A stretch of 30,599 nucleotides of DNA from JBPOIC01 sp052034865 (GCA_052034865.1 JBPOIC010000013.1:1-30599); one strand, 5' to 3'; counted from the first letter of the stretch, positions 11,595 through 20,717 are shown. The notes: generated by a model from the sequence alone, not told the origin. Numbers and translations are program-made.

Positions 11595-13205
11595 ATGCCC
11601 TTCCCTATTTTTATCATTGCTGGAGCAGGTATACTGCTTTCAACTACCGCGATTGGATGTGCCTCTCTTCCAAAATCAAAAGATAGCAATGGAATACCGA
11701 TTCCACCTCTGCTTCCAGTCGATCCAGCTCAATTAAACAATCAGCTTGATTCGCATAAAATCAATCATCCGAACTATCCTATCGATCTCTTCGCCGAACA
11801 ATTTTTAAAAGACCGTTTCATTCGGATAGATAGCTGGAACCGGTTTTGCGAAAAAAGTGTTTCTTCCGATTGTGCACTTAACTCAAAAAATTTCGAATTC
11901 TTTAATAAGAACCCTGTTGAATGGATGATTGAACGAGCGCCTGCCTATCGCATTGCCCAGAGAAATAATCATGAGATCGACTTTCAGCTCGCAGCCCTGA
12001 AAACCGAATATGAAAAATATATTCAAAGCCTCCCTGCATCAGAAATACCAAATCCAATATTTAACTGGGCCAATTTTCTATCCAACTGGAAACTATGGCA
12101 GAGTAAACACACAATAGAGTTTGGTTCAGAAAAATATGAAAAAATTGCCTCTATTCTAAGAGCTGCTTTTCATCTGAGAGAAGCACCTGCCACTCAAACT
12201 TCAGGATCTTCCTTCACACCCGAGGATCCCTCAGACATGATTTACAGTTTTTTGTTAGGAGCGTTCCTGACAATCACTGCTGAGGAGCTTCAAAAATTAA
12301 GAGACTTTCCAGACAAGAAAAAAATGGAAGATCTCATTATAAGCTCCCTTCGAGACCTCCAATTAGGAATCCGCCTTTTTTTCTCTCAAAATGAAAATTT
12401 GAAAATTTTTCCTTCACAACTTCAGAATGCAACATCCTCAAATAGCACTGTTGTGGGAAATTACTTTCCAGACGTAAATAAAATCGCCCTTTCATTTACT
12501 CTCGAAGACCCCAAAGAAGGGTTTTTTGATAACTCCTGGTTCAACGCCGCTACTCATGAAGCCAAACACCGGGAAAATGATCGTGACTGTGGCTCAATGT
12601 CCGACTTCGAGAATGAGATGGAAGCGTACAAAATGGGCGCCCTGTTTGGAGAATTGCTTTTTCCCTTTTTTGAAAAACCCAAAAAACTGGAATCCATCGA
12701 CAACAGTTTTTCAGACTCTCCTTTTAAAATGTGGGCTAGAATGGTGCTTTGGCAGGCAGGCCATCGTCCAAAGGCCATGGATCGACTCAAAATTGGCTAT
12801 CAAGAATGGATGGATAAAAGAATTTACTCCCATCCTTACTGGCCAAACTACCTGCTAAAGCTTGGCGAACAACATGTCGTCGACTTTTATTCGACGCTCG
12901 CGCTAGAAAACAAAATTCTGGAATTAAAAAAGGAAGATAGAAAAAAACTAAGAGAAGAATATAAAAAATTTGCCTTAAAAGGATTGCTCGATCCAAATTT
13001 AAAACGAGGGGAAAACCCGAAAAGAATCAATCATCAAATGTCTGAGGAAATGGTTCGCCTTCTCGCCATTCGTGTTATTTTAAATCTTGAAGGTACCGAT
13101 TTTGAGAAAGCAAAAAAATTGATCAGATCCAGCGCCTATATTCGAATGAAGCTAGCAGATCATGATGGGATAAACGGTTCCTGTGGCCCCAAAAAAACAT
13201 ATTAA
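11595..13205 (+). CDS. predicted lipoprotein with HExxH motif, function unknown
   Basis: A 536-residue protein I do not recognise. The N-terminus is a lipoprotein-type signal: a hydrophobic segment then AIGCAS, with Cys22 as the likely lipidated residue. Most of the chain is polar and probably helical. In the middle is NAATHEAKHRENDRD, giving a HExxH zinc-site motif (His321, Glu322, His325), followed 14-18 residues on by FENEMEAY (Glu339, Glu341, Glu343), any of which could be a third ligand as in gluzincin proteases. The C-terminal 100 residues are lysine-rich. It starts 29 bp after liuE, so it could be co-transcribed, but nothing links it to leucine breakdown. A protease role is only a hypothesis. 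Confidence 0.75.
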   Translation: MPFPIFIIAGAGILLSTTAIGCASLPKSKDSNGIPIPPLLPVDPAQLNNQLDSHKINHPNYPIDLFAEQFLKDRFIRIDSWNRFCEKSVSSDCALNSKNFEFFNKNPVEWMIERAPAYRIAQRNNHEIDFQLAALKTEYEKYIQSLPASEIPNPIFNWANFLSNWKLWQSKHTIEFGSEKYEKIASILRAAFHLREAPATQTSGSSFTPEDPSDMIYSFLLGAFLTITAEELQKLRDFPDKKKMEDLIISSLRDLQLGIRLFFSQNENLKIFPSQLQNATSSNSTVVGNYFPDVNKIALSFTLEDPKEGFFDNSWFNAATHEAKHRENDRDCGSMSDFENEMEAYKMGALFGELLFPFFEKPKKLESIDNSFSDSPFKMWARMVLWQAGHRPKAMDRLKIGYQEWMDKRIYSHPYWPNYLLKLGEQHVVDFYSTLALENKILELKKEDRKKLREEYKKFALKGLLDPNLKRGENPKRINHQMSEEMVRLLAIRVILNLEGTDFEKAKKLIRSSAYIRMKLADHDGINGSCGPKKTY

Positions 13206-13320
13206 AAAACTTAGAAACCAGAGGAAAAAATTGGAAATTCAGACATCTTATCGACGCTGATTAATCCACTGAAAATGGGTTTTGTTGAATAACTACATCT
13301 GATGGGATAACGCTTAAAAA

Positions 13321-13761
13321 ATGACACGGATACAAAAAAACCAGCAAAAAGAAATTTTCGATTCACTTGCCAAGACGGGTCTTAAAAAGACTCGCCAGAG
13401 GGAAATTATCTACAAAATAATTTTCACCGATTCTCACCATCATTTTTTTATAGAGGACATACTCAAGAAGGCACAGAAATCTGATAAAAATATCAATTAT
13501 TCTACTGTTTATCGTACGCTGGTCGCGCTCTCAGAAACTGGCTTGATCAGCCAGCGACAATTCGAAGGAACCAAATCCCAATTTGAAGTCTCTTCCTTAT
13601 GCCATCATGATCATTTAATTTGTACTCATTGTGGGGCGATTGTGGAGTTCATCGATGAACAAATTGAATCCCGCCAGAGCGTCATTGCCAAAAAGCATCG
13701 CTACAAATTGACACACCACAAAATGGAGCTTTACGGCCTGTGCTCTCACTGCAACAAATGA
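13321..13761 (+). CDS. fur: Fur-family metal-dependent transcriptional regulator
   Basis: A 146-residue Fur-type repressor. The winged-helix DNA-binding part includes the recognition segment NINYSTVYRTLVALSETGLI (residues 57-76). The metal-sensing part has CHHDHLIC (His95, His96, His98) and two structural zinc pairs, CTHC (Cys101/Cys104) and CSHC (Cys141/Cys144). Fur, Zur, PerR and Mur share this layout, and sequence alone does not separate them with certainty. The porin-feoA-feoB operon directly downstream favours an iron-sensing Fur. No strong Shine-Dalgarno sequence precedes the ATG. Confidence 0.88.
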   Translation: MTRIQKNQQKEIFDSLAKTGLKKTRQREIIYKIIFTDSHHHFFIEDILKKAQKSDKNINYSTVYRTLVALSETGLISQRQFEGTKSQFEVSSLCHHDHLICTHCGAIVEFIDEQIESRQSVIAKKHRYKLTHHKMELYGLCSHCNK

Positions 13762-13980
13762 TTTAGGCTCAAACTCCTGTCCTATTTTCTTCCCTGCCAT
13801 CTTCGAAAAATCTGGAAAAATCAATATCTCTCAACTCCCTTAGAATCACATCACCCCTAACTCATAAAATACATAAGTACATTTTTCAGGGCTACTCAGC
13901 GGCTCCCGACAAGAAAATAATATTCAGGCACGAGTATTAATAATTGACAGCCTACCAACTGATTGATACCTGAACCTAAT

Positions 13981-13997
13981 TTGCAAGTGACTTGCAA
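13981..13997. promoter_or_regulatory. Fur-like operator palindrome
   Basis: TTGCAAGTGACTTGCAA is a perfect inverted repeat with 7-bp arms TTGCAAG/CTTGCAA around TGA. Length, AT-rich arms and the TTGCAA half-site resemble operators of the Fur superfamily, including TTGCAAAT-type sites of some proteobacterial Fur/Mur proteins. It lies between a Fur-family gene and a feoAB operon, about 30 bp downstream of a TTGACA -35 element, where repressor binding would block transcription. Confidence 0.6.
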
Positions 13998-14061
13998 TTG
14001 CATGGAATGGTTTTCATGGCTTTACAAGCCAGATCACAGATCAGCTCAAATCACTCACCTT

Positions 14062-14082
14062 TTTGCAATTAAGAATTGGAAA
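14062..14082. promoter_or_regulatory. second inverted repeat, possible auxiliary operator
   Basis: Arms TTTGCAATT (14062-14070) and AATTGGAAA (14074-14082) match at 8 of 9 positions around a 3-base centre. It shares the TTGCAA half-site with the perfect palindrome 65 bp upstream, so it could be a weaker second site for the same regulator. Confidence 0.3.
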
Positions 14083-14196
14083 TCCATTTTACCTGGCTAA
14101 ATCCCGACCGGAAAGATTCAACCTCAATTTTGGACAAACTAATGGGCTACCCTGAGAGAACAAAATGATCCCTTCAAAAAAGCTCAGTCAGCTTTT

Positions 14197-15483
14197 TTGA
14201 GTTTAGCCCTGATCATTATTTCTATTTTTCTTCACATCCAAAATGTTGATGCCAGCCAAGAGACATCTAAAGGCCAATCAAAAAGAAAAATGGATTTCCT
14301 TTTAGAACAGGAAACTTTAACTGGAAATTGGGGAGGTGCAAGAACCGCTCTGAAAAATAAAGGAATCGATTTTGAATTTGTGTATACGGGTGAAGTGTTT
14401 GGAATTCTGAAAGGGGGCCTTTCGAAAAAAGCAACCTATCTTGGAAATATTGACCTTATTCTAAATGTCGATGCAGAACCCCTGATTGCATGGAAAGGAG
14501 CCAGTTTTTCGATCTATGTTTTGGGAAATCATGGAGGAAGCCCCAGCGCACACGCAGGAGATCTTCAGACAATCAGCAATATCGATGCGCCAGATACCTG
14601 GAAACTTTATGAAGCATGGTATCAACAAAAACTTTTTAATGACATTCTCTCGTTTCGCTTAGGTCTTCAGGATTTGAACGCCGAGTTCGATTCTATAGAA
14701 ACTGCCGGGCTTTTTATCAACAGCTCTCATGGAATTGGTCCTGATTACGCTCAAAGTGGTCTCAATGGCCCTTCTATTTTTCCAACCACTTCTGTGGCCG
14801 GTCGCATTCGAATCAGTCCCAAAAATTATTTCTATCTACAAAGTGCAGTTTATGATGGCGTCCCAGGCAATCGAATCAATCCCGAAGGAACCCATATTCA
14901 ACTTCATAAAGAGGATGGAGTCCTGATTGCTTCAGAGATTGGTTTTTTGCCAGGAGAACTAAATGAGAATGCACACTATGGCAAATTTGCTTTAGGGAGT
15001 TGGATCTACACAACTCGCTTTGATGATGTTTTTAAAACAGATAACAATGGAAACCCTGTTCGTCATCGCGGAAACTTTGGAGTCTATGTGTTGGGTGAAC
15101 ACATGGTTTACCGCGAAAAAAATGACCATGATCAGGGGCTATCCGTTTTTGGTCGATTGGGTTATGCAGATGATAATACCAACCCACTGCAATATTATTT
15201 GGGCGCAGGTCTTGGCTACACAGGTCTGTTTCCCCATCGCCATAAAGATCGTGTGGGGTTTGCTGTAGCCTCGGCAATCAATGGTCTTCCATTTAAAAAG
15301 GCACAATCGAATGCAGGATTTCCTGTCGAAGATGCAGAGGTGAATCTGGAGCTCACCTATCGTGCCCAGATTAAACCTTGGTTAGCTATGCAACCCGATT
15401 TTCAGTATATTTTCAATCCGGGAACAGATCTGACCTTAAACAATGCTGTTATCGCAGGACTTCGTTGGGAGCTCTCTCTCTGA
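14197..15483 (+). CDS. OprB-family outer membrane porin, probably linked to ferrous iron uptake
   Basis: Residues 35-50 carry the family hallmark LTGNWGGARTALKNKGI, and the rest is a beta-barrel-like pattern ending in WELSL, a typical outer membrane C-terminus. The family was defined as carbohydrate-selective porins, but this gene is 20 bp ahead of feoA and downstream of fur, so entry of ferrous iron is a reasonable guess. The start is uncertain: the open frame from TTG at 14197 has a truncated signal peptide and no Shine-Dalgarno. An ATG at 14165 with GAGAG upstream begins MIPSKKLSQLF and would give a full signal peptide, but runs into TGA at 14198 straight after a T6 tract; one extra T would join both frames. 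This may be a sequence error, slippage or phase variation. Confidence 0.85.
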   Translation: MSLALIIISIFLHIQNVDASQETSKGQSKRKMDFLLEQETLTGNWGGARTALKNKGIDFEFVYTGEVFGILKGGLSKKATYLGNIDLILNVDAEPLIAWKGASFSIYVLGNHGGSPSAHAGDLQTISNIDAPDTWKLYEAWYQQKLFNDILSFRLGLQDLNAEFDSIETAGLFINSSHGIGPDYAQSGLNGPSIFPTTSVAGRIRISPKNYFYLQSAVYDGVPGNRINPEGTHIQLHKEDGVLIASEIGFLPGELNENAHYGKFALGSWIYTTRFDDVFKTDNNGNPVRHRGNFGVYVLGEHMVYREKNDHDQGLSVFGRLGYADDNTNPLQYYLGAGLGYTGLFPHRHKDRVGFAVASAINGLPFKKAQSNAGFPVEDAEVNLELTYRAQIKPWLAMQPDFQYIFNPGTDLTLNNAVIAGLRWELSL

Positions 15484-15503
15484 TCCTTTGGAGAAAATTT
15501 CTT

Positions 15504-15767
15504 ATGACTTTACCTTCTCATCATAATCCGTTGACCCTTTGGAATATGAAGGAAAAACAACGAGCCATTATCTGCGAGCTTTCCAGCAAAATTCCAGGCC
15601 CGTATCAAAAGCGTTTGAAGGATCTCGGGTTTCACGTCGAAGAAAAGATTACGTGTATCAAAAGAACCATTGCCGGAGGACCCCGCCTCTATCGAATCGG
15701 GAACTGTGTCTATTCACTCGAAAGGGATATCGCAGATGCAATCATCGTCAAATCTGAAGCTGAATGA
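15504..15767 (+). CDS. feoA: ferrous iron transport protein A
   Basis: An 87-residue cytosolic SH3-like FeoA protein, with LTLWNMKEKQRAIICEL and RLKDLGFHVEEKITCIKR matching the family pattern, and a C-terminal RIGNCVYSLERDIADAIIV. FeoA is thought to support or regulate the FeoB permease. The ATG is chosen because GGAG lies about 10 bases upstream and the protein then begins at the usual place; an open frame extends further back into the porin gene but has no such signal. It overlaps the feoB start by 32 bp. Confidence 0.9.
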   Translation: MTLPSHHNPLTLWNMKEKQRAIICELSSKIPGPYQKRLKDLGFHVEEKITCIKRTIAGGPRLYRIGNCVYSLERDIADAIIVKSEAE

Positions 15768-17598
15768 AAAACTTGCTTTGAAACAAGTTCTGATTGTTGG
15801 CACTCCAAACTCGGGAAAAAGCCTGCTTTTCAATCGCCTTACCGGGCTTAACCAAAAGGTCGCCAATTTTCCGGGCGTGACTGTCGAGGTGCATTCGGGA
15901 ACGAGTCGAAACGATCCTAATCTTGAGTTTATTGATTTTCCGGGCGTCTATAGCATCAACACCCTCACAGAAGATGAGCGAGTTGCCGTTCGCGTTTTGG
16001 AATCCGAGCTTGAGAAAAAAAACATCCAGTGTGTGGTTTGTGTTCTGGATGCCACACGGCTTGAACGAAGTCTGCTTTATGGACTCCAGGTATTGAAAAG
16101 ATCTCGTGCCTACGGACACCGAATGATCTTCGTTGCCAACATGCTCGATGAGCTCAAGTCCAATAACTTGAGTCTTGACACACAGGGACTTTCGAAAGCT
16201 CTCGGTTGCCCTGTGCTTCAGCTTTCTGCACGAACCAAAGAAGGGATTGTATCGCTGGAGGCGTTCATCAAAGAAGATGCTTATATCTCCACTTCGGGCT
16301 CAGAATCTCTCATGGAGGATGACGAGCTAACCCGTCTTTCTCACGAATTAGCCCGACGATACGGACCTAAGGGAGATTACCTCATCAAAACACAGTATCG
16401 ATTTGACCGGTTTTTATTATCTTCTGTTTGGGGCTACCCTGCCTTTTTCGGAATCATGTATCTGCTTTTTCAATCCATCTTTACCTGGGCCTCTCCCCTG
16501 ATGGATGGAATTGAGTCTTTGATTGGTCTTCTGGCTGAAACGACCCTTCATATTATTCCCCAAGGTTTTTGGTCTGATTTCGTCAAAGATGCCATCTTTG
16601 GCGGGATAGGTTCCTTCTTAGTCTTCATTCCTCAAATTTTTATCTTGAGCTTCGTTGTAGGCTTTTTGGAAGACTCCGGATATCTTGCCCGAGCTGCCGT
16701 CCTTTGCCACCGTCCCCTTCGTTTTTTTGGATTGACCGGTAAAAGCTTTGTTCCAATGCTTTCCGGATTTGCTTGCGCGATCCCTGGAATTTACGCTGCC
16801 CGAACGATTGATTCTCCCAAGAAAAGATTTTTAACCTATATGGCAATTCCCTTAATGCCCTGCTCAGCCCGATTACCTGTCTACGGGTTACTGATTGGCG
16901 CATTGATCCCTAAAAAAACGATCTTCGGAGGTTTGTTAGGTTTGCAGGGATTAACCCTTTTTGCAGTTTATTTTTTTGGCCTCATCACAGCTCTTCTTGT
17001 AACTGGAATTCTCTCTCGTACAGGTTATCGAAAAGAAGACGATACCCCCTTTGTTTTGGAAATGCCTCCTTACCGTTTACCCATGTGGTGGACGTTGTTA
17101 AGGCACAGCTGGGAGAAAGCTCAATCCTTCCTGATGCGTGCAGGTGGCATTATTTTTATCGTTACGATTGTTGTTTGGTTTTTGGGTTACATGCCCAATA
17201 GAGGAGAAGATTTGGGAGCTTCCTGGCTTGGCAGCATTGGTATTTTGATTGAGCCATTGGTCCGCCCCCTAGGACTTGATTGGAAATATGCTGTCGCCAT
17301 TCTCACTTCATTTCTTGCGCGCGAAGTTTTTGTCGGAACATTGGGAACACTTTTTGGAATTGAAGGAGCTGATACTAACATAACACATTTAGGCTCTGGA
17401 CTTCAGTCCTCTGGATTGACACTTGCTTCCGGTCTCGGTCTTCTCGCCTTTTATGCCATCGCCATGCAATGCGTTGCTACCCTTGCAACCATAAAACGCG
17501 AAAGTGGTTCCTGGGCACTTCCTGCCCGGATTTTTGTGATCTATACGCTTTTGGCTTATACAGCGGCTTGGGCTGTGAATCATATTGCCCGTTTATAA
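15736..17598 (+). CDS. feoB: ferrous iron permease FeoB
   Basis: A 620-residue inner-membrane ferrous iron transporter with an N-terminal G-protein domain: G1 GTPNSGKS (residues 22-29), G2 FPGVTVE, G3 DFPGVY (67-72) and G4 NMLD (135-138). The membrane domain has the two Gate regions with EDSGYLARAA, GFACAIPGIYAAR and PCSARLPVYGLL, the last holding the conserved Cys. It is on the short side of the family (often 700 or more residues). The ATG at 15736, preceded by AAGGGA, overlaps feoA by 32 bp; a longer open frame begins at 15670 inside feoA but lacks a good start signal. No feoC gene is recognisable after it. Confidence 0.95.
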   Translation: MQSSSNLKLNEKLALKQVLIVGTPNSGKSLLFNRLTGLNQKVANFPGVTVEVHSGTSRNDPNLEFIDFPGVYSINTLTEDERVAVRVLESELEKKNIQCVVCVLDATRLERSLLYGLQVLKRSRAYGHRMIFVANMLDELKSNNLSLDTQGLSKALGCPVLQLSARTKEGIVSLEAFIKEDAYISTSGSESLMEDDELTRLSHELARRYGPKGDYLIKTQYRFDRFLLSSVWGYPAFFGIMYLLFQSIFTWASPLMDGIESLIGLLAETTLHIIPQGFWSDFVKDAIFGGIGSFLVFIPQIFILSFVVGFLEDSGYLARAAVLCHRPLRFFGLTGKSFVPMLSGFACAIPGIYAARTIDSPKKRFLTYMAIPLMPCSARLPVYGLLIGALIPKKTIFGGLLGLQGLTLFAVYFFGLITALLVTGILSRTGYRKEDDTPFVLEMPPYRLPMWWTLLRHSWEKAQSFLMRAGGIIFIVTIVVWFLGYMPNRGEDLGASWLGSIGILIEPLVRPLGLDWKYAVAILTSFLAREVFVGTLGTLFGIEGADTNITHLGSGLQSSGLTLASGLGLLAFYAIAMQCVATLATIKRESGSWALPARIFVIYTLLAYTAAWAVNHIARL

Positions 17599-17774
17599 CC
17601 CAAAACTTTTTTAGAGATGATCCATGAAGATGAGTTTGTTCTTTTGAATGAAAAAAGATTAATCGCATCTTTAAAGATAGATGATCTGCAGACTCTGTTC
17701 TTGAAGGTATCTCTTTAACTGAGTGTAAAAGGTTGGAAAAGTTGGGGACTTTATTGTTGGCAGAGGTAGACTAC

Positions 17775-19064
17775 TCAAAACGCTTTCTGAAGTACAATAT
17801 GCTCCTCTCGTCCTGGACCTACCGAGACAAGGGTGATCGGAATTTTCAATTCTTTTTCTATGAACGAAAGATAGCGTTGGGCATTTTTGGGAAGTGCGCT
17901 GATCTTGCGCGCACGGCTTATATCTTCGTTCCAGCCAGGAAGCTCTTTATAGATGGGTTTGCATCGGACCAAATCTTCAACACACGCTGGCAGGGTTTGA
18001 AGGACCTTCTTTCCCAAACGATAACCCACACAGATTTTGATTTTTTCAATTCCCTTCAAGACATCCATCTTGGTCACGACAAGTCCCGTCAAACCATTCA
18101 CGCGCACGGCATGTCTTAATATCACAAGATCCAGCCATCCACAGCGCCTGGCACGACCGGTTGTCGATCCAAACTCCGCTCCATTCTGACGTAATAGATC
18201 TCCGATTCTGTCGTTGAGTTCGGTCGGAAAAGGACCCGATCCCACGCGGGTCGTGTAGGCCTTGCTCACTCCCCAAAGATTTTCGATGGATTTCGGACCA
18301 ACTCCTGAACCCACACAGGAAGCCCCACTCAAGGTATTCGAACTTGTAACGAAAGGATAAGTCCCATAATCCAGATCGAGCGAAGTACCTTGTGCTCCTT
18401 CAAAAAGGATTTTCTTTTTTTTCTGAAGTTGCTCGTAGAGAAACTCCGATCCATCACAAACATATTTTTTAAGCTGCTTACCCAGGGCAGAATAAAGTTT
18501 GAAAATTTCATCCAGATCAAAAGAAGTTCCCTGAAGGACTTTGGTAAGATAGAGATTTTTTTGAGGCAGGATTTCTTCCAGACGTTTTTTAAGCAAAACC
18601 GGAGAAACAAGTTCGGCCATGCGAATCCCACGGCGAGCCACTTTATCTTCGTAAGCGGGTCCAATTCCGCGACCGGTAGTCCCAATCTTTCCATCTCCCT
18701 TGGCTGCCTCGCGCAACTGATCAATCGCCACGTGATAAGGCATAATGACATGTGCACGATCAGAGATGATCAATTGAGAATCCTGCTTTAAGTAGCCCTG
18801 ATTTTTTAGATTTTTGATTTCGGAGAGGCAAACAACCGGGTCGATCACGACTCCATTCCCAATGAGGCAGGTTTTTCCAGAATGTAAAATTCCTGAAGGA
18901 ATCAGATGAAGGATGGTTTTCTTCCCTTCAACGACAAGGGTATGGCCCGCATTATTTCCGCCCTGAAAGCGAACCACCACATGAGCGCGCTCAGTGAGAA
19001 GATCGACAATTTTACCTTTTCCTTCATCGCCCCACTGGGCGCCGTTGATGACCAATCCTGACAT
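17775..19064 (-). CDS. purA: adenylosuccinate synthetase
   Basis: Makes adenylosuccinate from IMP, aspartate and GTP, the first committed step to AMP. The 429-residue protein is full length. Seen: the GTP-binding loop GDEGKGK (residues 12-18), RFQGGNNAGHT with the catalytic His, GTTGRGIGPAYEDK, and EGAQGTSLDLDYGTYPFVTSSN. Start codon and serA stop overlap by one base (TAATG), so translation is likely coupled to serA. Two stop codons (TGA, TAG) lie nearly in tandem at its end. It is convergent with feoB, 176 bp away. Confidence 0.97.
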   Translation of the reverse strand: MSGLVINGAQWGDEGKGKIVDLLTERAHVVVRFQGGNNAGHTLVVEGKKTILHLIPSGILHSGKTCLIGNGVVIDPVVCLSEIKNLKNQGYLKQDSQLIISDRAHVIMPYHVAIDQLREAAKGDGKIGTTGRGIGPAYEDKVARRGIRMAELVSPVLLKKRLEEILPQKNLYLTKVLQGTSFDLDEIFKLYSALGKQLKKYVCDGSEFLYEQLQKKKKILFEGAQGTSLDLDYGTYPFVTSSNTLSGASCVGSGVGPKSIENLWGVSKAYTTRVGSGPFPTELNDRIGDLLRQNGAEFGSTTGRARRCGWLDLVILRHAVRVNGLTGLVVTKMDVLKGIEKIKICVGYRLGKKVLQTLPACVEDLVRCKPIYKELPGWNEDISRARKISALPKNAQRYLSFIEKELKIPITLVSVGPGREEHIVLQKAF

Positions 19065-20653
19065 TAGAGGCTCACTTGTTTGACTGAAATGATATTGGGA
19101 AGTTTTGCGATTTCTTCAACGATGGTTTTGGGTGCTGAAGAATCGACATTATAAAGTGCAATGGCCTCTCCCTGGGTTTTTCCAAGACCTAATTGCATTC
19201 TGGAAATGTTGACCTGATTTTTGCCCAACAGAGTTCCAATATTTCCGACAACGCCAGGACGATCCTGATTATGAATGACCAAGATTGTTCCCTCGGGTGC
19301 GACCTCAAGATAGAAATCATCGATACGAACAATTCTTGGATTTTTCTTTCCGAAAATCGTGCCGCTCACCGAGTGCGAACCTTTCGCATACTGAACGGTC
19401 ACTCGAATGAGGCTCTTGAAATCATGCTGTTCACTGGCTTTTGATTCGATGACTTTAATTCCCCTTTCCTTGGCGATAAAAGGCGCGTTGACATAGTTCA
19501 CGCTCACATCTTCAAGGAGTGGCTCCAAAATACCTTTAAGCACCGAAACGGTTAAAGAGGCAGAAGGATAAGCGGCAATTTCTCCGGAATATTCAATGGT
19601 AATTTCTTGCGGAGAAGAATCGGCAAGCTGTCCCTGAAATTTTCCCAGTTTTTCTGCAAGCGAAAGATAAGGTTGTAACACACTCATCAACTCACTGCTG
19701 ATCGAAGGGAAATTGACCGCATTACGCACAACCCCTCTTACAAAATAATCCACCATCTGTTCAGCCACTTCGATAGCGACATTTTCTTGCGCCTCATCGG
19801 TAGAAGCTCCGAGGTGCGGCGTACAAACCACCTGCTCGAGTTTAAGTAAAGGATGATCGGGCTTGATCGGTTCTTCAACGAAAACGTCAAGAGCTGCACC
19901 GGCGACGATACCTTCCTGAATTGCTCCCACAAGGGCATCTTCGTTGACGATGCCTCCGCGGGCACAGTTGATGATGTAGACACCTTTTCTCATTTTCGCA
20001 AAAGCTGGACGATCGATGAGGTTACGGGTTTTATCGTTTAAGGGGGTGTGGATCGAGATGAAATCGGCGCGGGCGAAAAGATCATTCAACTCAACCAGTT
20101 CAACTCCCATTTTCGCAGCGGTTTCTGAAGAAAGGAAAGGATCAAAAGCAATCACTTTCATCTTGAGACCCAATGCACGATCGGCAACGATTTTGCCGAT
20201 GTTGCCCACTCCAACAATTCCCAAGGTTTTGTTATAAAGCTCACTACCGACAAATTTTGTTTTTTCCCATTTTCCGTCTTTCATGCTGCCAGTGGCCTGA
20301 GGAATTTTACGGGCAACGGCAAACATCATCGCTATCGCATGTTCGGCGGTGGTTACCACATTTCCACCGGGTGTATTTTCAACGATGATTCCGCGTTTGG
20401 AAGCAGCTTCGGTGTCGACGTTATCGACGCCGATTCCTGCACGACCAACGATCTTTAGCTTATCGGCAGCCGAGATCAAATCGGCGGTAACTTTTGTACC
20501 GGAGCGAATGATGAGACCATCATATTCGCCGATGATTTTTTTAAGCTCATCGGGTTTCATACCGGTTTTGACATCGACCTCCAGGCCGGTGCCATCTTTT
20601 AAAATTTTAAGTCCTGCTTCTGAGAGCTTATCGCTGACAAGAATTTTAGGCAT
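19064..20653 (-). CDS. serA: D-3-phosphoglycerate dehydrogenase (long form)
   Basis: Oxidises 3-phosphoglycerate to 3-phosphohydroxypyruvate, opening serine synthesis. The 529-residue protein is the long form: catalytic and NAD domains (GIVGVGNIGK at 145-154), active-site Arg232 in CARGG, Glu in VEEP (about 261) and His280 in CTPHLGAST, then an allosteric intervening domain and a C-terminal ACT domain (LVIHNQDRPGVVGNIGTLLG) that normally binds serine for feedback control. A Shine-Dalgarno AAAGGA lies about 8 bases ahead of the ATG. It lies between a class V aminotransferase (64 bp upstream) and purA (1-bp overlap) in one apparent operon. Confidence 0.97.
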   Translation of the reverse strand: MPKILVSDKLSEAGLKILKDGTGLEVDVKTGMKPDELKKIIGEYDGLIIRSGTKVTADLISAADKLKIVGRAGIGVDNVDTEAASKRGIIVENTPGGNVVTTAEHAIAMMFAVARKIPQATGSMKDGKWEKTKFVGSELYNKTLGIVGVGNIGKIVADRALGLKMKVIAFDPFLSSETAAKMGVELVELNDLFARADFISIHTPLNDKTRNLIDRPAFAKMRKGVYIINCARGGIVNEDALVGAIQEGIVAGAALDVFVEEPIKPDHPLLKLEQVVCTPHLGASTDEAQENVAIEVAEQMVDYFVRGVVRNAVNFPSISSELMSVLQPYLSLAEKLGKFQGQLADSSPQEITIEYSGEIAAYPSASLTVSVLKGILEPLLEDVSVNYVNAPFIAKERGIKVIESKASEQHDFKSLIRVTVQYAKGSHSVSGTIFGKKNPRIVRIDDFYLEVAPEGTILVIHNQDRPGVVGNIGTLLGKNQVNISRMQLGLGKTQGEAIALYNVDSSAPKTIVEEIAKLPNIISVKQVSL

Positions 20654-20717
20654 AATTTTTCCTTTTTGCTTTTTCAGTGAAATCAGAAGAATTTTCCTTT
20701 TCGATTTCGATCTCTAT

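Larger units (their letters stand above)
13762..14164. other. intergenic regulatory region between fur and the porin
   Basis: About 400 bases with no gene I can support. It holds a candidate -35 box TTGACA at 13944-13949, a perfect 17-bp palindrome at 13981-13997 and a second, looser inverted repeat at 14062-14082, all described separately. A short GGCTT-TAC-AAGCC inverted repeat lies near 14020. It is probably the control region of the porin-feoAB operon. Confidence 0.5.

Noticed and set aside
17617..17718. A 33-codon plus-strand open frame after feoB (starts MIHEDEFVLL), considered as a feoC-like gene
   Set aside because: Weak AGAG upstream, but no cysteines or winged-helix pattern as in FeoC; too short and unsupported to call.
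17733..18791. Plus-strand open frames of 128 and 133 codons
   Set aside because: They are antisense shadows of purA, which has complete family motifs.
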